Both the position numbers and the translations under genes were made by a program. Below are positions 1 through 6,604 of a stretch of 18,005 nucleotides of DNA, one piece after another. The notes under the pieces are model-generated. The model did not search any database. It saw only the letters and a program-made list of their open reading frames with translations, and was not told where the DNA came from. Origin of the DNA: Candidatus Methanophaga sp. GoMg3.2 (GTDB lineage Archaea > Halobacteriota > Syntropharchaeia > Alkanophagales > Methanospirareceae); the NCBI GenBank assembly GCA_013180565.1, contig QBUN01000406.1, forward strand, positions 1 through 18,005. The letters run 5' to 3'. Every line of letters starts with the position of its first letter. Position 1 is the stretch's first letter.

Positions 1-2
1 AA

Positions 3-158
3 CTGACCTGTAGCGATAAGGAGTGTTATGTCGTGCCTATAAGGGTGAGCGGCTCAGGTATTTTATCCAGCATGACGAAATCGAATGGCTTTGTCTTGAT
101 AGAGGAGAATAAGGAGGGCATAGAGGAAGGGGAGCGAGTAGCGGTAGTCGCATATTAG
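3..158 (+). CDS. moeA: MoeA-like molybdopterin molybdenumtransferase, C-terminal end (partial)
   Basis: The last 51 codons of a gene that begins before the window; the frame is open from base 3 to a TAG at 156-158. The translation includes VSGSGILSSMTKSNGFVLIEE and ends GERVAVVAY. The pattern SG-x-LSSM-x-x-SNG followed by a short acidic stretch and GE-x-V-x-V is what is expected of MoeA domain IV, the C-terminal beta-barrel. MoeA inserts molybdate or tungstate into molybdopterin in the cytoplasm, supplying cofactor for enzymes such as formylmethanofuran dehydrogenase. Only the tail is visible, so the catalytic region cannot be checked. A two-domain MoeA with a further C-terminal domain is excluded because the protein stops here. 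Confidence 0.75.
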   Translation: MTCSDKECYVVPIRVSGSGILSSMTKSNGFVLIEENKEGIEEGERVAVVAY

Positions 159-181
159 TATTTGAGTCAAATATCTTTTTT
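159..181 (+). terminator. 15-base perfect palindrome followed by a T run, just after moeA
   Basis: TATTTGAGTCAAATA at 159-173 is a perfect 7+1+7 palindrome that begins at the base after the moeA stop. It is followed by TC and six T (176-181). As RNA it could form a six-pair A/U-rich stem with a three-base loop before a U run, so it may help end moeA transcription. It could equally be an operator for the glycosyltransferase gene that starts at 214. The stem is weak, so the role is uncertain. Confidence 0.35.
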
Positions 182-213
182 AAACTTAAAACTCTATTAT
201 TAATTACTAAAAG
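174..213 (+). promoter_or_regulatory. Likely promoter of the GT4 glycosyltransferase gene
   Basis: A T/A-rich box TTTTTTAAACTT (176-187) lies about 32 bases before the ATG at 214. That spacing would put the transcription start within a few bases of the start codon. No Shine-Dalgarno sequence is present (the bases before ATG are CTAAAAG), which fits leaderless or nearly leaderless translation common in archaea. Position-based inference only. Confidence 0.4.
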
Positions 214-1350
214 ATGAAAGTTGCTCATGTATCCACCTACTACCCACAACAGTGTGGAATAGCTACTTATACAGGCCATCTCATTCACGGGCTTCGAACG
301 GTAAGCCCCAAATTGGAAATGAAGGTGGTTGCCGAGAAGGAGGCGTCACCATACAGGCAGGAGCGATTTGAGGTGGTACCATGTTGGGATAGGAGTGAAG
401 ATTATGTAGAACCAATTCTCAGCAATACAATGGACACAGAGGTAGTCCATATTCAACATGAATACGGCATTTACAACTTTGATGATAGACTGCCTATGCT
501 GCTCGAGCGATTGAAAGCATCTAAAAAGCGGACAATAATAACTATCCATTGCGTTAGACCAAGCCAATTCTGTGAAAGGGGTATGGTGGATGAGGATTAC
601 GTTAAGAGAATTGCGGAACTCGCAGATGTGGTTATTGTTCATCTTGAGTCGCAGAAAGCGGTATTGGAGCGGCTTGGGATACCATCTGAGAAGATCCATG
701 TCATCACTCACGGGACATCATTCAGTAATGCAGATAAGAAGATTTCAAGGGCACGATTGAAATTACCCGAGGAAGGACGGATAATGCTTATGTTTGGTTT
801 CGTCAAGCCCTATAAGTGTGTGCATGTTGGACTTGAGGTGCTCAAAGAGGTAAGGGCAGAAGTAGAAGATACGTATCTATTTATTGCTGGTGGACTTTCT
901 CCAGGCGCATCAAAAAAAGATAGAACTTATGAGGACTATCTCTATAAACTGATAAAAGAACTTCACCTTAGCGGTAACGTGATATTCCCCAACCGATTCT
1001 TTTCGGACGATGAGATACCCGATATTTTTGGTGCCTCTGATGTTGTCATGTTTCCATATTATGTGGAAGACTTGTCTGCTTCTGGCCCTTTTCATCTCGC
1101 AATAGGTGCAAAGAAGCCGGTAATCGCATCTCGGATACCGAAGTTTGAATCGCTAAAGAACATCTGTGACGAACTTCTTGTTCTTCCATCCGATATATCG
1201 GGGATTGCAAAAACAGCTATTCGTATTTTTACGGATAACGATTTTAGGCAGTATGTACTTGATAGAACGGAAAGATATAGGAGAGCGACCTCATGGGCTG
1301 AGATAGCGAGCCGGCATTTAGAATTGTATAATATAGTGGGGTGTGAGTGA
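214..1350 (+). CDS. GT4-family (GT-B fold) glycosyltransferase
   Basis: A 378-residue cytoplasmic protein with the two-domain GT-B pattern. The N-terminal acceptor domain opens MKVAHVSTYYPQQCGIATYT, the usual beta-strand plus glycine-containing loop. The C-terminal domain has FGFVKPYKCVHVGLEVL near 197, LFIAGG, and GASDVVMFPYYVEDLSASG followed by AIGAKKPVIASRIP, the nucleotide-sugar binding part. The usual E-x7-E motif is altered: the first Glu is present (VED), but the position aligned with EAMA-x-GKPV reads LAIGAKKPV, so the second Glu is missing. Some GT4 subgroups share this, so it need not mean loss of activity. Donor and acceptor cannot be read from sequence. Neighbouring GT-B and GH130 genes suggest a mannose-containing or related glycan. 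The nearest downstream gene is 206 bases away, so it may be a separate transcript. Confidence 0.85.
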   Translation: MKVAHVSTYYPQQCGIATYTGHLIHGLRTVSPKLEMKVVAEKEASPYRQERFEVVPCWDRSEDYVEPILSNTMDTEVVHIQHEYGIYNFDDRLPMLLERLKASKKRTIITIHCVRPSQFCERGMVDEDYVKRIAELADVVIVHLESQKAVLERLGIPSEKIHVITHGTSFSNADKKISRARLKLPEEGRIMLMFGFVKPYKCVHVGLEVLKEVRAEVEDTYLFIAGGLSPGASKKDRTYEDYLYKLIKELHLSGNVIFPNRFFSDDEIPDIFGASDVVMFPYYVEDLSASGPFHLAIGAKKPVIASRIPKFESLKNICDELLVLPSDISGIAKTAIRIFTDNDFRQYVLDRTERYRRATSWAEIASRHLELYNIVGCE

Positions 1351-1542
1351 TAGGATTATTATAGGAATGTGAAATTCGAGCAATATAAAACTTTCTACCG
1401 TTTTTGATGGTTTCTTATGCCCTATTTGTCTATATATACCCCCTCTTCTAATATATTTAATGAGATAAAGAAGAACGGAGTAATAAAACATGGTGCTTTT
1501 TAATTTATTGATATTTGTATATATAGGCAGGAATAGATAGTT

Positions 1543-1549
1543 GAGGAGG
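1543..1549 (+). promoter_or_regulatory. Shine-Dalgarno site that fixes the start of the second glycosyltransferase
   Basis: GAGGAGG ends seven bases before the ATG at 1557. Another ATG at 1553, four bases earlier in a different frame, is too close to the site and leads into a frame that is not conserved-looking. The 206-base gap before it (1351-1556) is A/T-rich with several TATA-like runs (1431-1438, 1449-1459, 1497-1510). I could not choose one box with confidence. Confidence 0.6.
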
Positions 1550-1556
1550 AAAATGG

Positions 1557-2594
1557 ATGAAGATTGCAGTGATGACAGCCTGGAACGACGAAACTGGTGC
1601 TGCGGTGCACGCAAAAGCGCTGGTGAATGCATGGCGGAAGCTGGGGCATAAAGTGACCGTATTCAGTTTTCTTAAAGATGAGTTGGAGGGCGATAGATTT
1701 ACGGGTAAAGATGAGAGTTATGTAATAAGATGTTTCGGGAAAGACTTCCTGGACCCCAGACCCATTCTGACATCAGAATTTGACATTTTCGTAGTGGAGG
1801 ACTTAAGGTCTCTTCCCGTAGAACAGCTTGCTATGATATTCCCCATGATAAAAGAGCGAGCTTTTCCTGTCCATATCTTTCATGAAGATAAGTTGCCCAA
1901 GGAAGCATGGTTTTATCAGCTTCCCTGGGATAAGGTGATTTACTTCGATGAGCGGCAAGAGTTCCTGAAGGACGTTTATCCGGACGCTGAGTACATCCCT
2001 TTTCCTTGTTTCCCTATAAGGCGTGGCGATAAGAAAGAAAGTAGAAAACGACTGGATTTGCCACTGGATAAGAAAATAATCTTTACCTTCTGTCAGAGGG
2101 GCTATCGTCCTTACCTGCGCTATTTGTGTGAGCCGTTAATGCCAAAAGCGGTTCTATTATTTGTGATCCCAGCGGACTTTGAGATGCTTGAGAAGGAGTC
2201 GGCACCGCCATGGATGATTGTTCGTGAAGAAGGCGCTTTATCTGATGAACGGTTTGACGAGTATCTATTTGCTTCGGATGCCGTTATCTTCCACAAATAC
2301 CAGAGCAGATACCACAGGCCTGTCTCTGGTACAATCTTCCAGGTGATGGGTGCTGGTTGCCCAATCTTTATTCCACAGCAATCCGAGTACTTCCAGCCAT
2401 TGAAGGATGAAGCATTCTATTATAAGGATACGGAGGGCCTGTGCCATAAATTAGTTGACTTTTGTAACGATGAGGGGATAGCGAAGGGAATGACAGAGGC
2501 AGAAGAAGTGTTTGCACGGATGAGGTCTGCGGATAAGATAGCAGAGATATACATAGACGTTTTTACTGCTGTATTAAAGGGGCGGGGGTTATAA
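1557..2594 (+). CDS. GT-B-like glycosyltransferase family protein
   Basis: A 345-residue protein with no signal peptide or membrane segment. The N-terminus MKIAVMTAWNDETGAAVHAKALV followed by GHKVTVFSF is typical of GT-B acceptor domains. The C-terminal half has FTFCQRGYRPY and ASDAVIFHKYQSRYHRPVSG followed by IFQVMGAGCPIFIPQQSEYF, in the place of the donor-binding region. The classical E-x7-E signature is absent, and similarity to named GT families is loose. It is flanked by a clear GT4 gene and a GH130 gene, with only four bases before the latter, so it almost certainly shares a transcript with GH130. A role in the same glycan pathway is inferred. It could also be a non-catalytic GT-B partner protein. 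Confidence 0.7.
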   Translation: MKIAVMTAWNDETGAAVHAKALVNAWRKLGHKVTVFSFLKDELEGDRFTGKDESYVIRCFGKDFLDPRPILTSEFDIFVVEDLRSLPVEQLAMIFPMIKERAFPVHIFHEDKLPKEAWFYQLPWDKVIYFDERQEFLKDVYPDAEYIPFPCFPIRRGDKKESRKRLDLPLDKKIIFTFCQRGYRPYLRYLCEPLMPKAVLLFVIPADFEMLEKESAPPWMIVREEGALSDERFDEYLFASDAVIFHKYQSRYHRPVSGTIFQVMGAGCPIFIPQQSEYFQPLKDEAFYYKDTEGLCHKLVDFCNDEGIAKGMTEAEEVFARMRSADKIAEIYIDVFTAVLKGRGL

Positions 2595-2598
2595 TTGA

Positions 2599-3480
2599 AT
2601 GAAGTTGAAGCGTTACGAAGGCAATCCGATATTGAAGCCAAAGCCCGAGAACGATTGGGAATCCGAAAATGTTTTTAATCCTGCGATGGTTTACGATAAA
2701 GGCTTATTTCACCTCTTATACCGGGGCATTGGACGCGATGGTATTTCGAGAATAGGGTATGCGGTAAGTCTAGATGGATTTGACTTCTTTCGCTTTGACA
2801 AACCGGTTTTCTCGCCGAAACGGATATTGGAACCGCGTGGGTGTGAAGACCCTCGTGTAGTTAAGATCGGAGACGTTTTTTATATGACTTATACTGCTTA
2901 TTCTGAGAGAGGGGTACGGATTGGTTTAGCAGCCACCGGGAATTTTGTACAATGGGAAAGATATAGAATAGAGTGGAAAGAGATGAATAATAAAGATACT
3001 GTCCTCTTCCCGGAGAAGATAGGCGGTAAATATGTGCTCCTTCATAGGCCAATGCTTGGAAAGCATATGAGTATCTGGATTGCTTATTCCGATGACTTAA
3101 TTGAGTGGTATGGGCAGCGAGAGATTATGGCACATGGCGAAGAAGGGAGTTGGGAAAGTGAGAAGATTGGTGCGGGTGCACAGCCAATAAAGACCGAGAA
3201 GGGCTGGTTGCTACTGTATCATGGTGTTGACGAGGATAAGGTATATAGATTGGGCGCGGCAATGCTCAGCCTGGAAGACCCCTCGAAATTATTATACCGG
3301 CATCCCGAGCCTATTCTCGAGCCGGAAAGGGATTATGAAATACGAGGTGAGGTCCCTAATGTTGTATTCACTTGTGGCGCATGCGAGGTATATAATAAAT
3401 ACTATGTATATTACGGTGGAGCAGATAGAGTAGTTTGTGTAGCTACAGTGGATAAGGCCAAATTGTTAGGGCTTTTTTGA
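2599..3480 (+). CDS. GH130-type glycoside phosphorylase or hydrolase (mannoside-active family)
   Basis: A 293-residue five-bladed beta-propeller protein of the GH130 type. Each blade motif is readable: FNPAMVYDKGLFHLLYRGIG near 26-45, IGYAVSLDGFDF, the family-defining RGCEDPRVVKIGD with Asp84 in EDPR (the conserved acid assigned as proton donor in characterised members), FPEKIGGKYVLLHRP, WIAYSDDLIEW, GAGAQPIKTEKGWLLLYHGV, and YYVYYGGAD at the end. Known GH130 enzymes reversibly phosphorolyse beta-1,4- or beta-1,2-mannosides, and some are hydrolases. Length is slightly short of the 300-340 usual. No secretion signal is seen, so it acts in the cytoplasm. The placement after two glycosyltransferases suggests synthesis, remodelling or recycling of a mannose glycan. 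The start ATG follows the previous stop by four bases, with a G-rich stretch (2580-2588) as possible ribosome site. Confidence 0.85.
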   Translation: MKLKRYEGNPILKPKPENDWESENVFNPAMVYDKGLFHLLYRGIGRDGISRIGYAVSLDGFDFFRFDKPVFSPKRILEPRGCEDPRVVKIGDVFYMTYTAYSERGVRIGLAATGNFVQWERYRIEWKEMNNKDTVLFPEKIGGKYVLLHRPMLGKHMSIWIAYSDDLIEWYGQREIMAHGEEGSWESEKIGAGAQPIKTEKGWLLLYHGVDEDKVYRLGAAMLSLEDPSKLLYRHPEPILEPERDYEIRGEVPNVVFTCGACEVYNKYYVYYGGADRVVCVATVDKAKLLGLF

Positions 3481-3551
3481 TCGCTCCAGAGGAAGGTGTG
3501 GTATATGCTAAATAGTGTGTGTTAGAACGAAAGTAGTTTTTAAAGGAAAAA

Positions 3552-3603
3552 GTGTTTAAATATGAATAGGCAGATAAGAGTTAGTGCATGTAAGTAAGTG
3601 CCT
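3552..3603 (+). promoter_or_regulatory. Likely promoter and short leader of tRNA-Asn
   Basis: The box GTTTAAATA (3554-3562) lies about 46 bases before the mature tRNA 5' end. A start about 25 bases downstream of it would leave a leader of about 20 bases for RNase P. The rest of the 123-base gap after the GH130 gene shows nothing else I can name. Confidence 0.45.
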
Positions 3604-3676
3604 GCCGCCGTAACTCAGTTGGTAGAGTGCCCGGCTGTTAACCGGATTGTCACAGGTTCGAGCCCTGTCGGCGGCG
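3604..3676 (+). tRNA. tRNA-Asn (anticodon GTT)
   Basis: A complete cloverleaf of 73 bases including the discriminator G. The acceptor stem GCCGCCG/CGGCGGC is fully paired. The D arm ACTC-AGTTGGTA-GAGT is paired, the anticodon loop is CTGTTAA with GTT at 34-36, the variable loop has five bases, and the T arm is ACAGG-TTCGAGC-CCTGT. CCA is not encoded and no intron is present. One defect is visible: the outermost anticodon-stem pair 27-43 (bases 3630 and 3646) is C against A. The last 27 bases are also the antisense of the hisA 3' end on the other strand. Confidence 0.97.
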
Positions 3677-4402
3677 TAATAACTCATTAAAATCTATTTT
3701 ACCTTTATACAATGCACTCCCCATCACTACCCCGCTCGCACCCGCATCTTTTATCTTCCCTATGTCCTCCACACTGCTCACCCCACCTGCTATAACCACA
3801 GGAATGCTCACAGAACTAACAAACTCCGCTATAATCTCCTGATCTACACCTTCCATCAAACCTTCAACGTCTATGTTCGTGAACAGCAAACTACCTGCGC
3901 CTAGTCTTTCTACTTGCTTCGCCGCTTCCGTTGCATCTACCCCTGTTACTTCTCGCCATCCATCTATCGCAACTTTACCCTCTCTCGCATCCAATGCAAC
4001 CATTACCCGCTCGGGCGAAAACGCATTCGCAACCTGCTCTATAAGATGGGGTGATTTTAACGCAACCGTCCCAAATATTATTCTATCTATTCCGAGCTCA
4101 AGAAGTTCAACCGCAGTTTCATACGACCTGATCCCACCACCCACCTGAATCTTTGCTTTCTCTCGCACTCCTTCTACGTCAGCTATTTTTTTTATTACCC
4201 CCAAATTGTTCTTCTCTTCCTGAAAGGCACCATCCAAATCGATTACATGTAATCTCCTTGCACCCTGGATAACCCAGCCCCTAGCGATTTCCACCGGATT
4301 CTCGGCTGATGCGAATATCTCGTCTTCTTTTTTACCCTGTCTCAATTGAACACATCTGCCACCCTTCAAGTCTATCGCAGGTATTAACTCAAATGACCCC
4401 AT
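3650..4402 (-). CDS. hisA: HisA, ProFAR isomerase of histidine biosynthesis
   Basis: A 250-residue (beta/alpha)8 barrel enzyme, 1-(5-phosphoribosyl)-5-[(5-phosphoribosylamino)methylideneamino] imidazole-4-carboxamide isomerase, the fourth step of histidine synthesis. The N-terminus ELIPAIDLKGGRCVQLRQG holds catalytic Asp11. VMVALDAREGKVAIDGW holds the second catalytic Asp138. Phosphate-binding loops are QVGGGIRSY (86-94) and VIAGGVSS, followed by GASGVVMGSALYKGKID. The ATG abuts the tfb stop with no gap, so it is translated from the gar1-tfb-hisA transcript. The final residues RRRQGSNL and the TGA are read from the complement of the tRNA-Asn gene, so the natural end of hisA has run into the tRNA or been captured by it. 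TrpF-like dual activity (PriA) cannot be excluded from sequence. Confidence 0.95.
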   Translation of the reverse strand: MGSFELIPAIDLKGGRCVQLRQGKKEDEIFASAENPVEIARGWVIQGARRLHVIDLDGAFQEEKNNLGVIKKIADVEGVREKAKIQVGGGIRSYETAVELLELGIDRIIFGTVALKSPHLIEQVANAFSPERVMVALDAREGKVAIDGWREVTGVDATEAAKQVERLGAGSLLFTNIDVEGLMEGVDQEIIAEFVSSVSIPVVIAGGVSSVEDIGKIKDAGASGVVMGSALYKGKIDFNELLRRRQGSNL

Positions 4403-5101
4403 TTACTCCACTTTTATCCCTAATTTAGCGGCCATCTCCTTGTACCGTACACGTAGAGTCACTTCAGTGACACCAGTAGCCTCAGCAACCTCTTTTTGTG
4501 TCTTCTTTGTGTCGCATAAAATTGCAGCTATATAAATCGCTGATGCTGCTATACCGGTAGGGCCTCTCCCGCTTGTCATATCCCGCTCTAACGCCTTTTC
4601 CACTATTTCCCTTGCCTTTTCGGCCGCGCAGTCAGTCAGATTCAATTTAGCGCAGAATCTACCCACATATTCCAGAGGAGAGATCGGAGCAAGCTTCATT
4701 CCCAGTCGGTTTGCCAATAACTTACACGCCTTTATTATATCCTTCCTCCCCACCCTTGTTACTTTTTCTATTTCGTCAAGCGTTCTTGGCACATTATGTT
4801 TACGACAAGCCATGTACATAGACGCAGCAAGTATCTTTTCTATCGAACGTCCATGAATCAAATCATTTTCCCACGCTTTACGATATATCTCCAAGCTACT
4901 CTCCCGCGTTTTTTCCGGTATAGTTAGGAGCGATGAGAGCCTATCTATCTCCGCTTGCGCGACTAAACGCTGTCTCCCAATTGCAGCACTTAACCTTTTT
5001 CTTCGTTGACGTTCACTAAGCCTACGTAACCATTCTCGATTAGCCTCAGATTTTTTTACCTCTTCAATGTTTTCTTCTTCAGTCCCTCTGTTTTCCTGCA
5101 T
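4403..5101 (-). CDS. tfb: TFB-type transcription initiation factor lacking zinc ribbon and B-reader
   Basis: A 232-residue protein with both cyclin folds of archaeal TFB (TFIIB). Repeat 1 has AEIDRLSSLL, GRSIEKILAASMYMACRK (84-101) and PRTLDEI (105-111). Repeat 2 has SGRGPTGIAASAIYIAAIL and ends TQKEVAEATGVTEVTLRVRY, the helix-turn-helix that reads the BRE. Full-length TFBs are about 300 residues and begin with a CxxC...CxxC zinc ribbon and a B-reader/linker. Here the first 20 residues are acidic (MQENRGTEEENIEEVKKSEA), and the match starts at the linker-like WLRRLSERQRRKR. No cysteine occurs before residue 99. gar1 ends 21 bases upstream, so no hidden N-terminal segment fits. By family knowledge it should bind TBP-promoter DNA, but it lacks the part that docks RNA polymerase. 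The gar1-tfb neighbourhood is the usual place of a main TFB in many euryarchaea. Confidence 0.9.
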   Translation of the reverse strand: MQENRGTEEENIEEVKKSEANREWLRRLSERQRRKRLSAAIGRQRLVAQAEIDRLSSLLTIPEKTRESSLEIYRKAWENDLIHGRSIEKILAASMYMACRKHNVPRTLDEIEKVTRVGRKDIIKACKLLANRLGMKLAPISPLEYVGRFCAKLNLTDCAAEKAREIVEKALERDMTSGRGPTGIAASAIYIAAILCDTKKTQKEVAEATGVTEVTLRVRYKEMAAKLGIKVE

Positions 5102-5122
5102 CTTCCTTTTACCTTCTATGCC

Positions 5123-5380
5123 TCAGAGGAGAGACATTCTTTTATTAGCAAGCTTCTCCAGCCCTTCCTTTTTTATACTCTCAAGGGCCTTTATACTCAC
5201 ATAAGGACGATTAACAGATCCAAAGACATCATAAACTCTTCCGATTTGCCGTTTATCTTCAGAAATAACCACGGAATTGATAACCTTTTTTACATTTAGC
5301 CCATCGCTCTTCACAATCAATTTATTATCTACAATGTGAAGTACAGTGCCTAATCCTTTCACTTTACTCTTCCTTTTCAT
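5123..5380 (-). CDS. gar1: Gar1, H/ACA ribonucleoprotein subunit
   Basis: A small basic beta-barrel protein of 85 residues. The signature IGRVYDVFGSV followed by NRPYVSIK (46-64) is diagnostic for the Gar1/Naf1 barrel, and GLGTVLHIVDNKLIVKSDG forms the first strands. In archaea Gar1 binds Cbf5 and regulates release of substrate RNA during H/ACA-guided pseudouridylation of rRNA. It is the first gene of a three-gene unit with tfb and hisA. Length is normal for archaea. The ATG at 5378-5380 is about 33 bases from a TATA-like box, so the leader should be very short. Confidence 0.93.
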   Translation of the reverse strand: MKRKSKVKGLGTVLHIVDNKLIVKSDGLNVKKVINSVVISEDKRQIGRVYDVFGSVNRPYVSIKALESIKKEGLEKLANKRMSLL

Positions 5381-5466
5381 CAGTTAATAAATACTAAAAA
5401 TGAAACCACAATATATAAAGTTTACGAAACTTTTTTATCTTCCCTTAACTTAACAATAAAAGTAAC
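5381..5466. promoter_or_regulatory. Divergent promoter region between gar1 and the ferredoxin gene
   Basis: This 86-base A/T-rich gap separates two divergent starts. ATATATAAAG at 5411-5420 reads as a TATA box on the plus strand, and its complement CTTTATATAT reads as one on the minus strand. On the minus strand it lies about 33 bases before gar1. On the plus strand a second candidate, CTTTTTTATC (5430-5439), is about 30 bases before the ferredoxin ATG at 5467. Neither gene has a clear Shine-Dalgarno site. Confidence 0.5.
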
Positions 5467-5781
5467 ATGCCTAATTTAGAAGAACTGCGAAACCGTTTTC
5501 CCGCTACAGAGACTGAATTTATGGGATTGATAATAGACGATGAGAAATGTGTAGGCTGTGGGATCTGTGTTGTGGTATGCGAGGAGAACAGGATGAACGA
5601 GGAGGTGATATATGGTAAAGGGGGGCGATATAACGATGTGTTGGTGTTAATGATAGAAGAAGGGCGAGTTAGATTGTTAGATGTAAAGCAGTGTAAGAGA
5701 GCTTTTGACCCTCCGGAGTTTTGTAGAGCTTGCGTTGACCACTGCCCTACCAGTGCAATAGAGTTTCTGTCGCAGACTTAG
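5467..5781 (+). CDS. Ferredoxin-like protein with eight cysteines for two [4Fe-4S] clusters
   Basis: A 104-residue cytoplasmic protein with KCVGCGICVVVC (Cys28, 31, 34, 38) and, after a 37-residue insert, Cys76-x9-Cys86-x2-Cys89-x3-Cys93-Pro. The first set plus Cys93-Pro gives one ferredoxin-type [4Fe-4S] site, and Cys86, 89, 38 and probably Cys76 give the second. The Cys76-Cys86 spacing of nine residues replaces the usual two, so the second cluster loop is extended. The partner redox enzyme is not indicated. The gene stands alone, divergent from gar1 and convergent with the S16 protease 16 bases away. An electron-carrier role is inferred from the fold only. Confidence 0.82.
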   Translation: MPNLEELRNRFPATETEFMGLIIDDEKCVGCGICVVVCEENRMNEEVIYGKGGRYNDVLVLMIEEGRVRLLDVKQCKRAFDPPEFCRACVDHCPTSAIEFLSQT

Positions 5782-5797
5782 CGCGTGTCAATATAAC

Positions 5798-6604
5798 TCA
5801 CGACAAGATCATATATGCGACCACATCATCAATTGTTGATACTTCTTCTACGTCCATATTTCCCGCCATGTACTCAGCGAGGTCAATCTCTTCTGGCATG
5901 TAATAAACCCACTCAATCGGGAATCCAAATATTTTCCGCTTTCCTACTTTCCGCTCGTAATGTATAACCTCTATCTGACCGTTTGGCACCAGAAAAAGCC
6001 TCATGCCTTTCTTCTCCGCTACTACAGCCTTCTCAAACACAGCGTCTACCAGACCTATGTAACCGTCTTCTTCGATAGTCCCTGAGATAGCCACGTCCTG
6101 TCTTACTTTCTTACCTTCCAGAGCAGCTATGGTGGCTGCAGCGATAGCTGCACCGGCTGAAGGGCCACCCATCAAAGTGCCATTTATGTCAAAAGAAATA
6201 AGGATGTTTTTATTCGAGATGTTCATATCTGTGAAGTCCTTAGCAACCTTCACTGCTTCTCTTATTGAATATTGCGTTGTAGGCTCGACAAACGGATTCG
6301 TATTAACCAACACGCCCCCAGCCCCTTCTTTTATCTCTACATACACCTTGCCTATCACACCCTGGTAGTTATCGCTTCTTACAGCAACGATATTAGCGCA
6401 AGTGGTGTCATCGGACGCGTCAAAAAATGTCTGTTTTCCCACTTTAGCGGTATCACTGGCACCAATAAGTTTTTCGATAATGTCCTCTTGCACATCTATT
6501 ATCCGCTGCTGCTGCTGATAGATGTGGAAAGATGTAGAAACCGATAGTACCAAGAGAATGAAAAGCACGGTGATTATAGCATTTTTACGGTTCACGTTTA
6601 TCAC
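5798..6604 (-). CDS. Membrane-anchored Lon-type (S16) serine protease, archaeal COG1750-like
   Basis: A 268-residue protein with one N-terminal hydrophobic segment (about 8-27, preceded by Arg6-Lys7), then a short Gln-rich and charged stretch, then a Lon proteolytic domain. The catalytic serine is Ser149 in GTLMGGPSAGAAIAAATIAA and the lysine is Lys192 in GLVDAVFEKAVVAEKKG. The 43-residue Ser-Lys spacing equals that of E. coli Lon. There is no AAA+ module, so the enzyme is ATP-independent or relies on a partner. The anchor with few charges after it predicts the protease faces outside the cytoplasm. The start is GTG at 6602-6604, with another GTG at codon 4. Substrates are unknown; quality control of surface proteins is a reasonable inference. 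Confidence 0.87.
   Translation of the reverse strand: MINVNRKNAIITVLFILLVLSVSTSFHIYQQQQRIIDVQEDIIEKLIGASDTAKVGKQTFFDASDDTTCANIVAVRSDNYQGVIGKVYVEIKEGAGGVLVNTNPFVEPTTQYSIREAVKVAKDFTDMNISNKNILISFDINGTLMGGPSAGAAIAAATIAALEGKKVRQDVAISGTIEEDGYIGLVDAVFEKAVVAEKKGMRLFLVPNGQIEVIHYERKVGKRKIFGFPIEWVYYMPEEIDLAEYMAGNMDVEEVSTIDDVVAYMILS

Noticed and set aside
3604..3676. tRNA-Asn as an integration site (att) for a mobile element
   Set aside because: I saw no integrase gene beside it and no duplicate of its 3' end in the window; the downstream sequence is ordinary hisA.
3873..4148. Plus-strand open frame of 91 codons opposite hisA
   Set aside because: It lies wholly inside hisA on the other strand, has a composition expected of an antisense frame, and shows no ribosome site or recognisable family.
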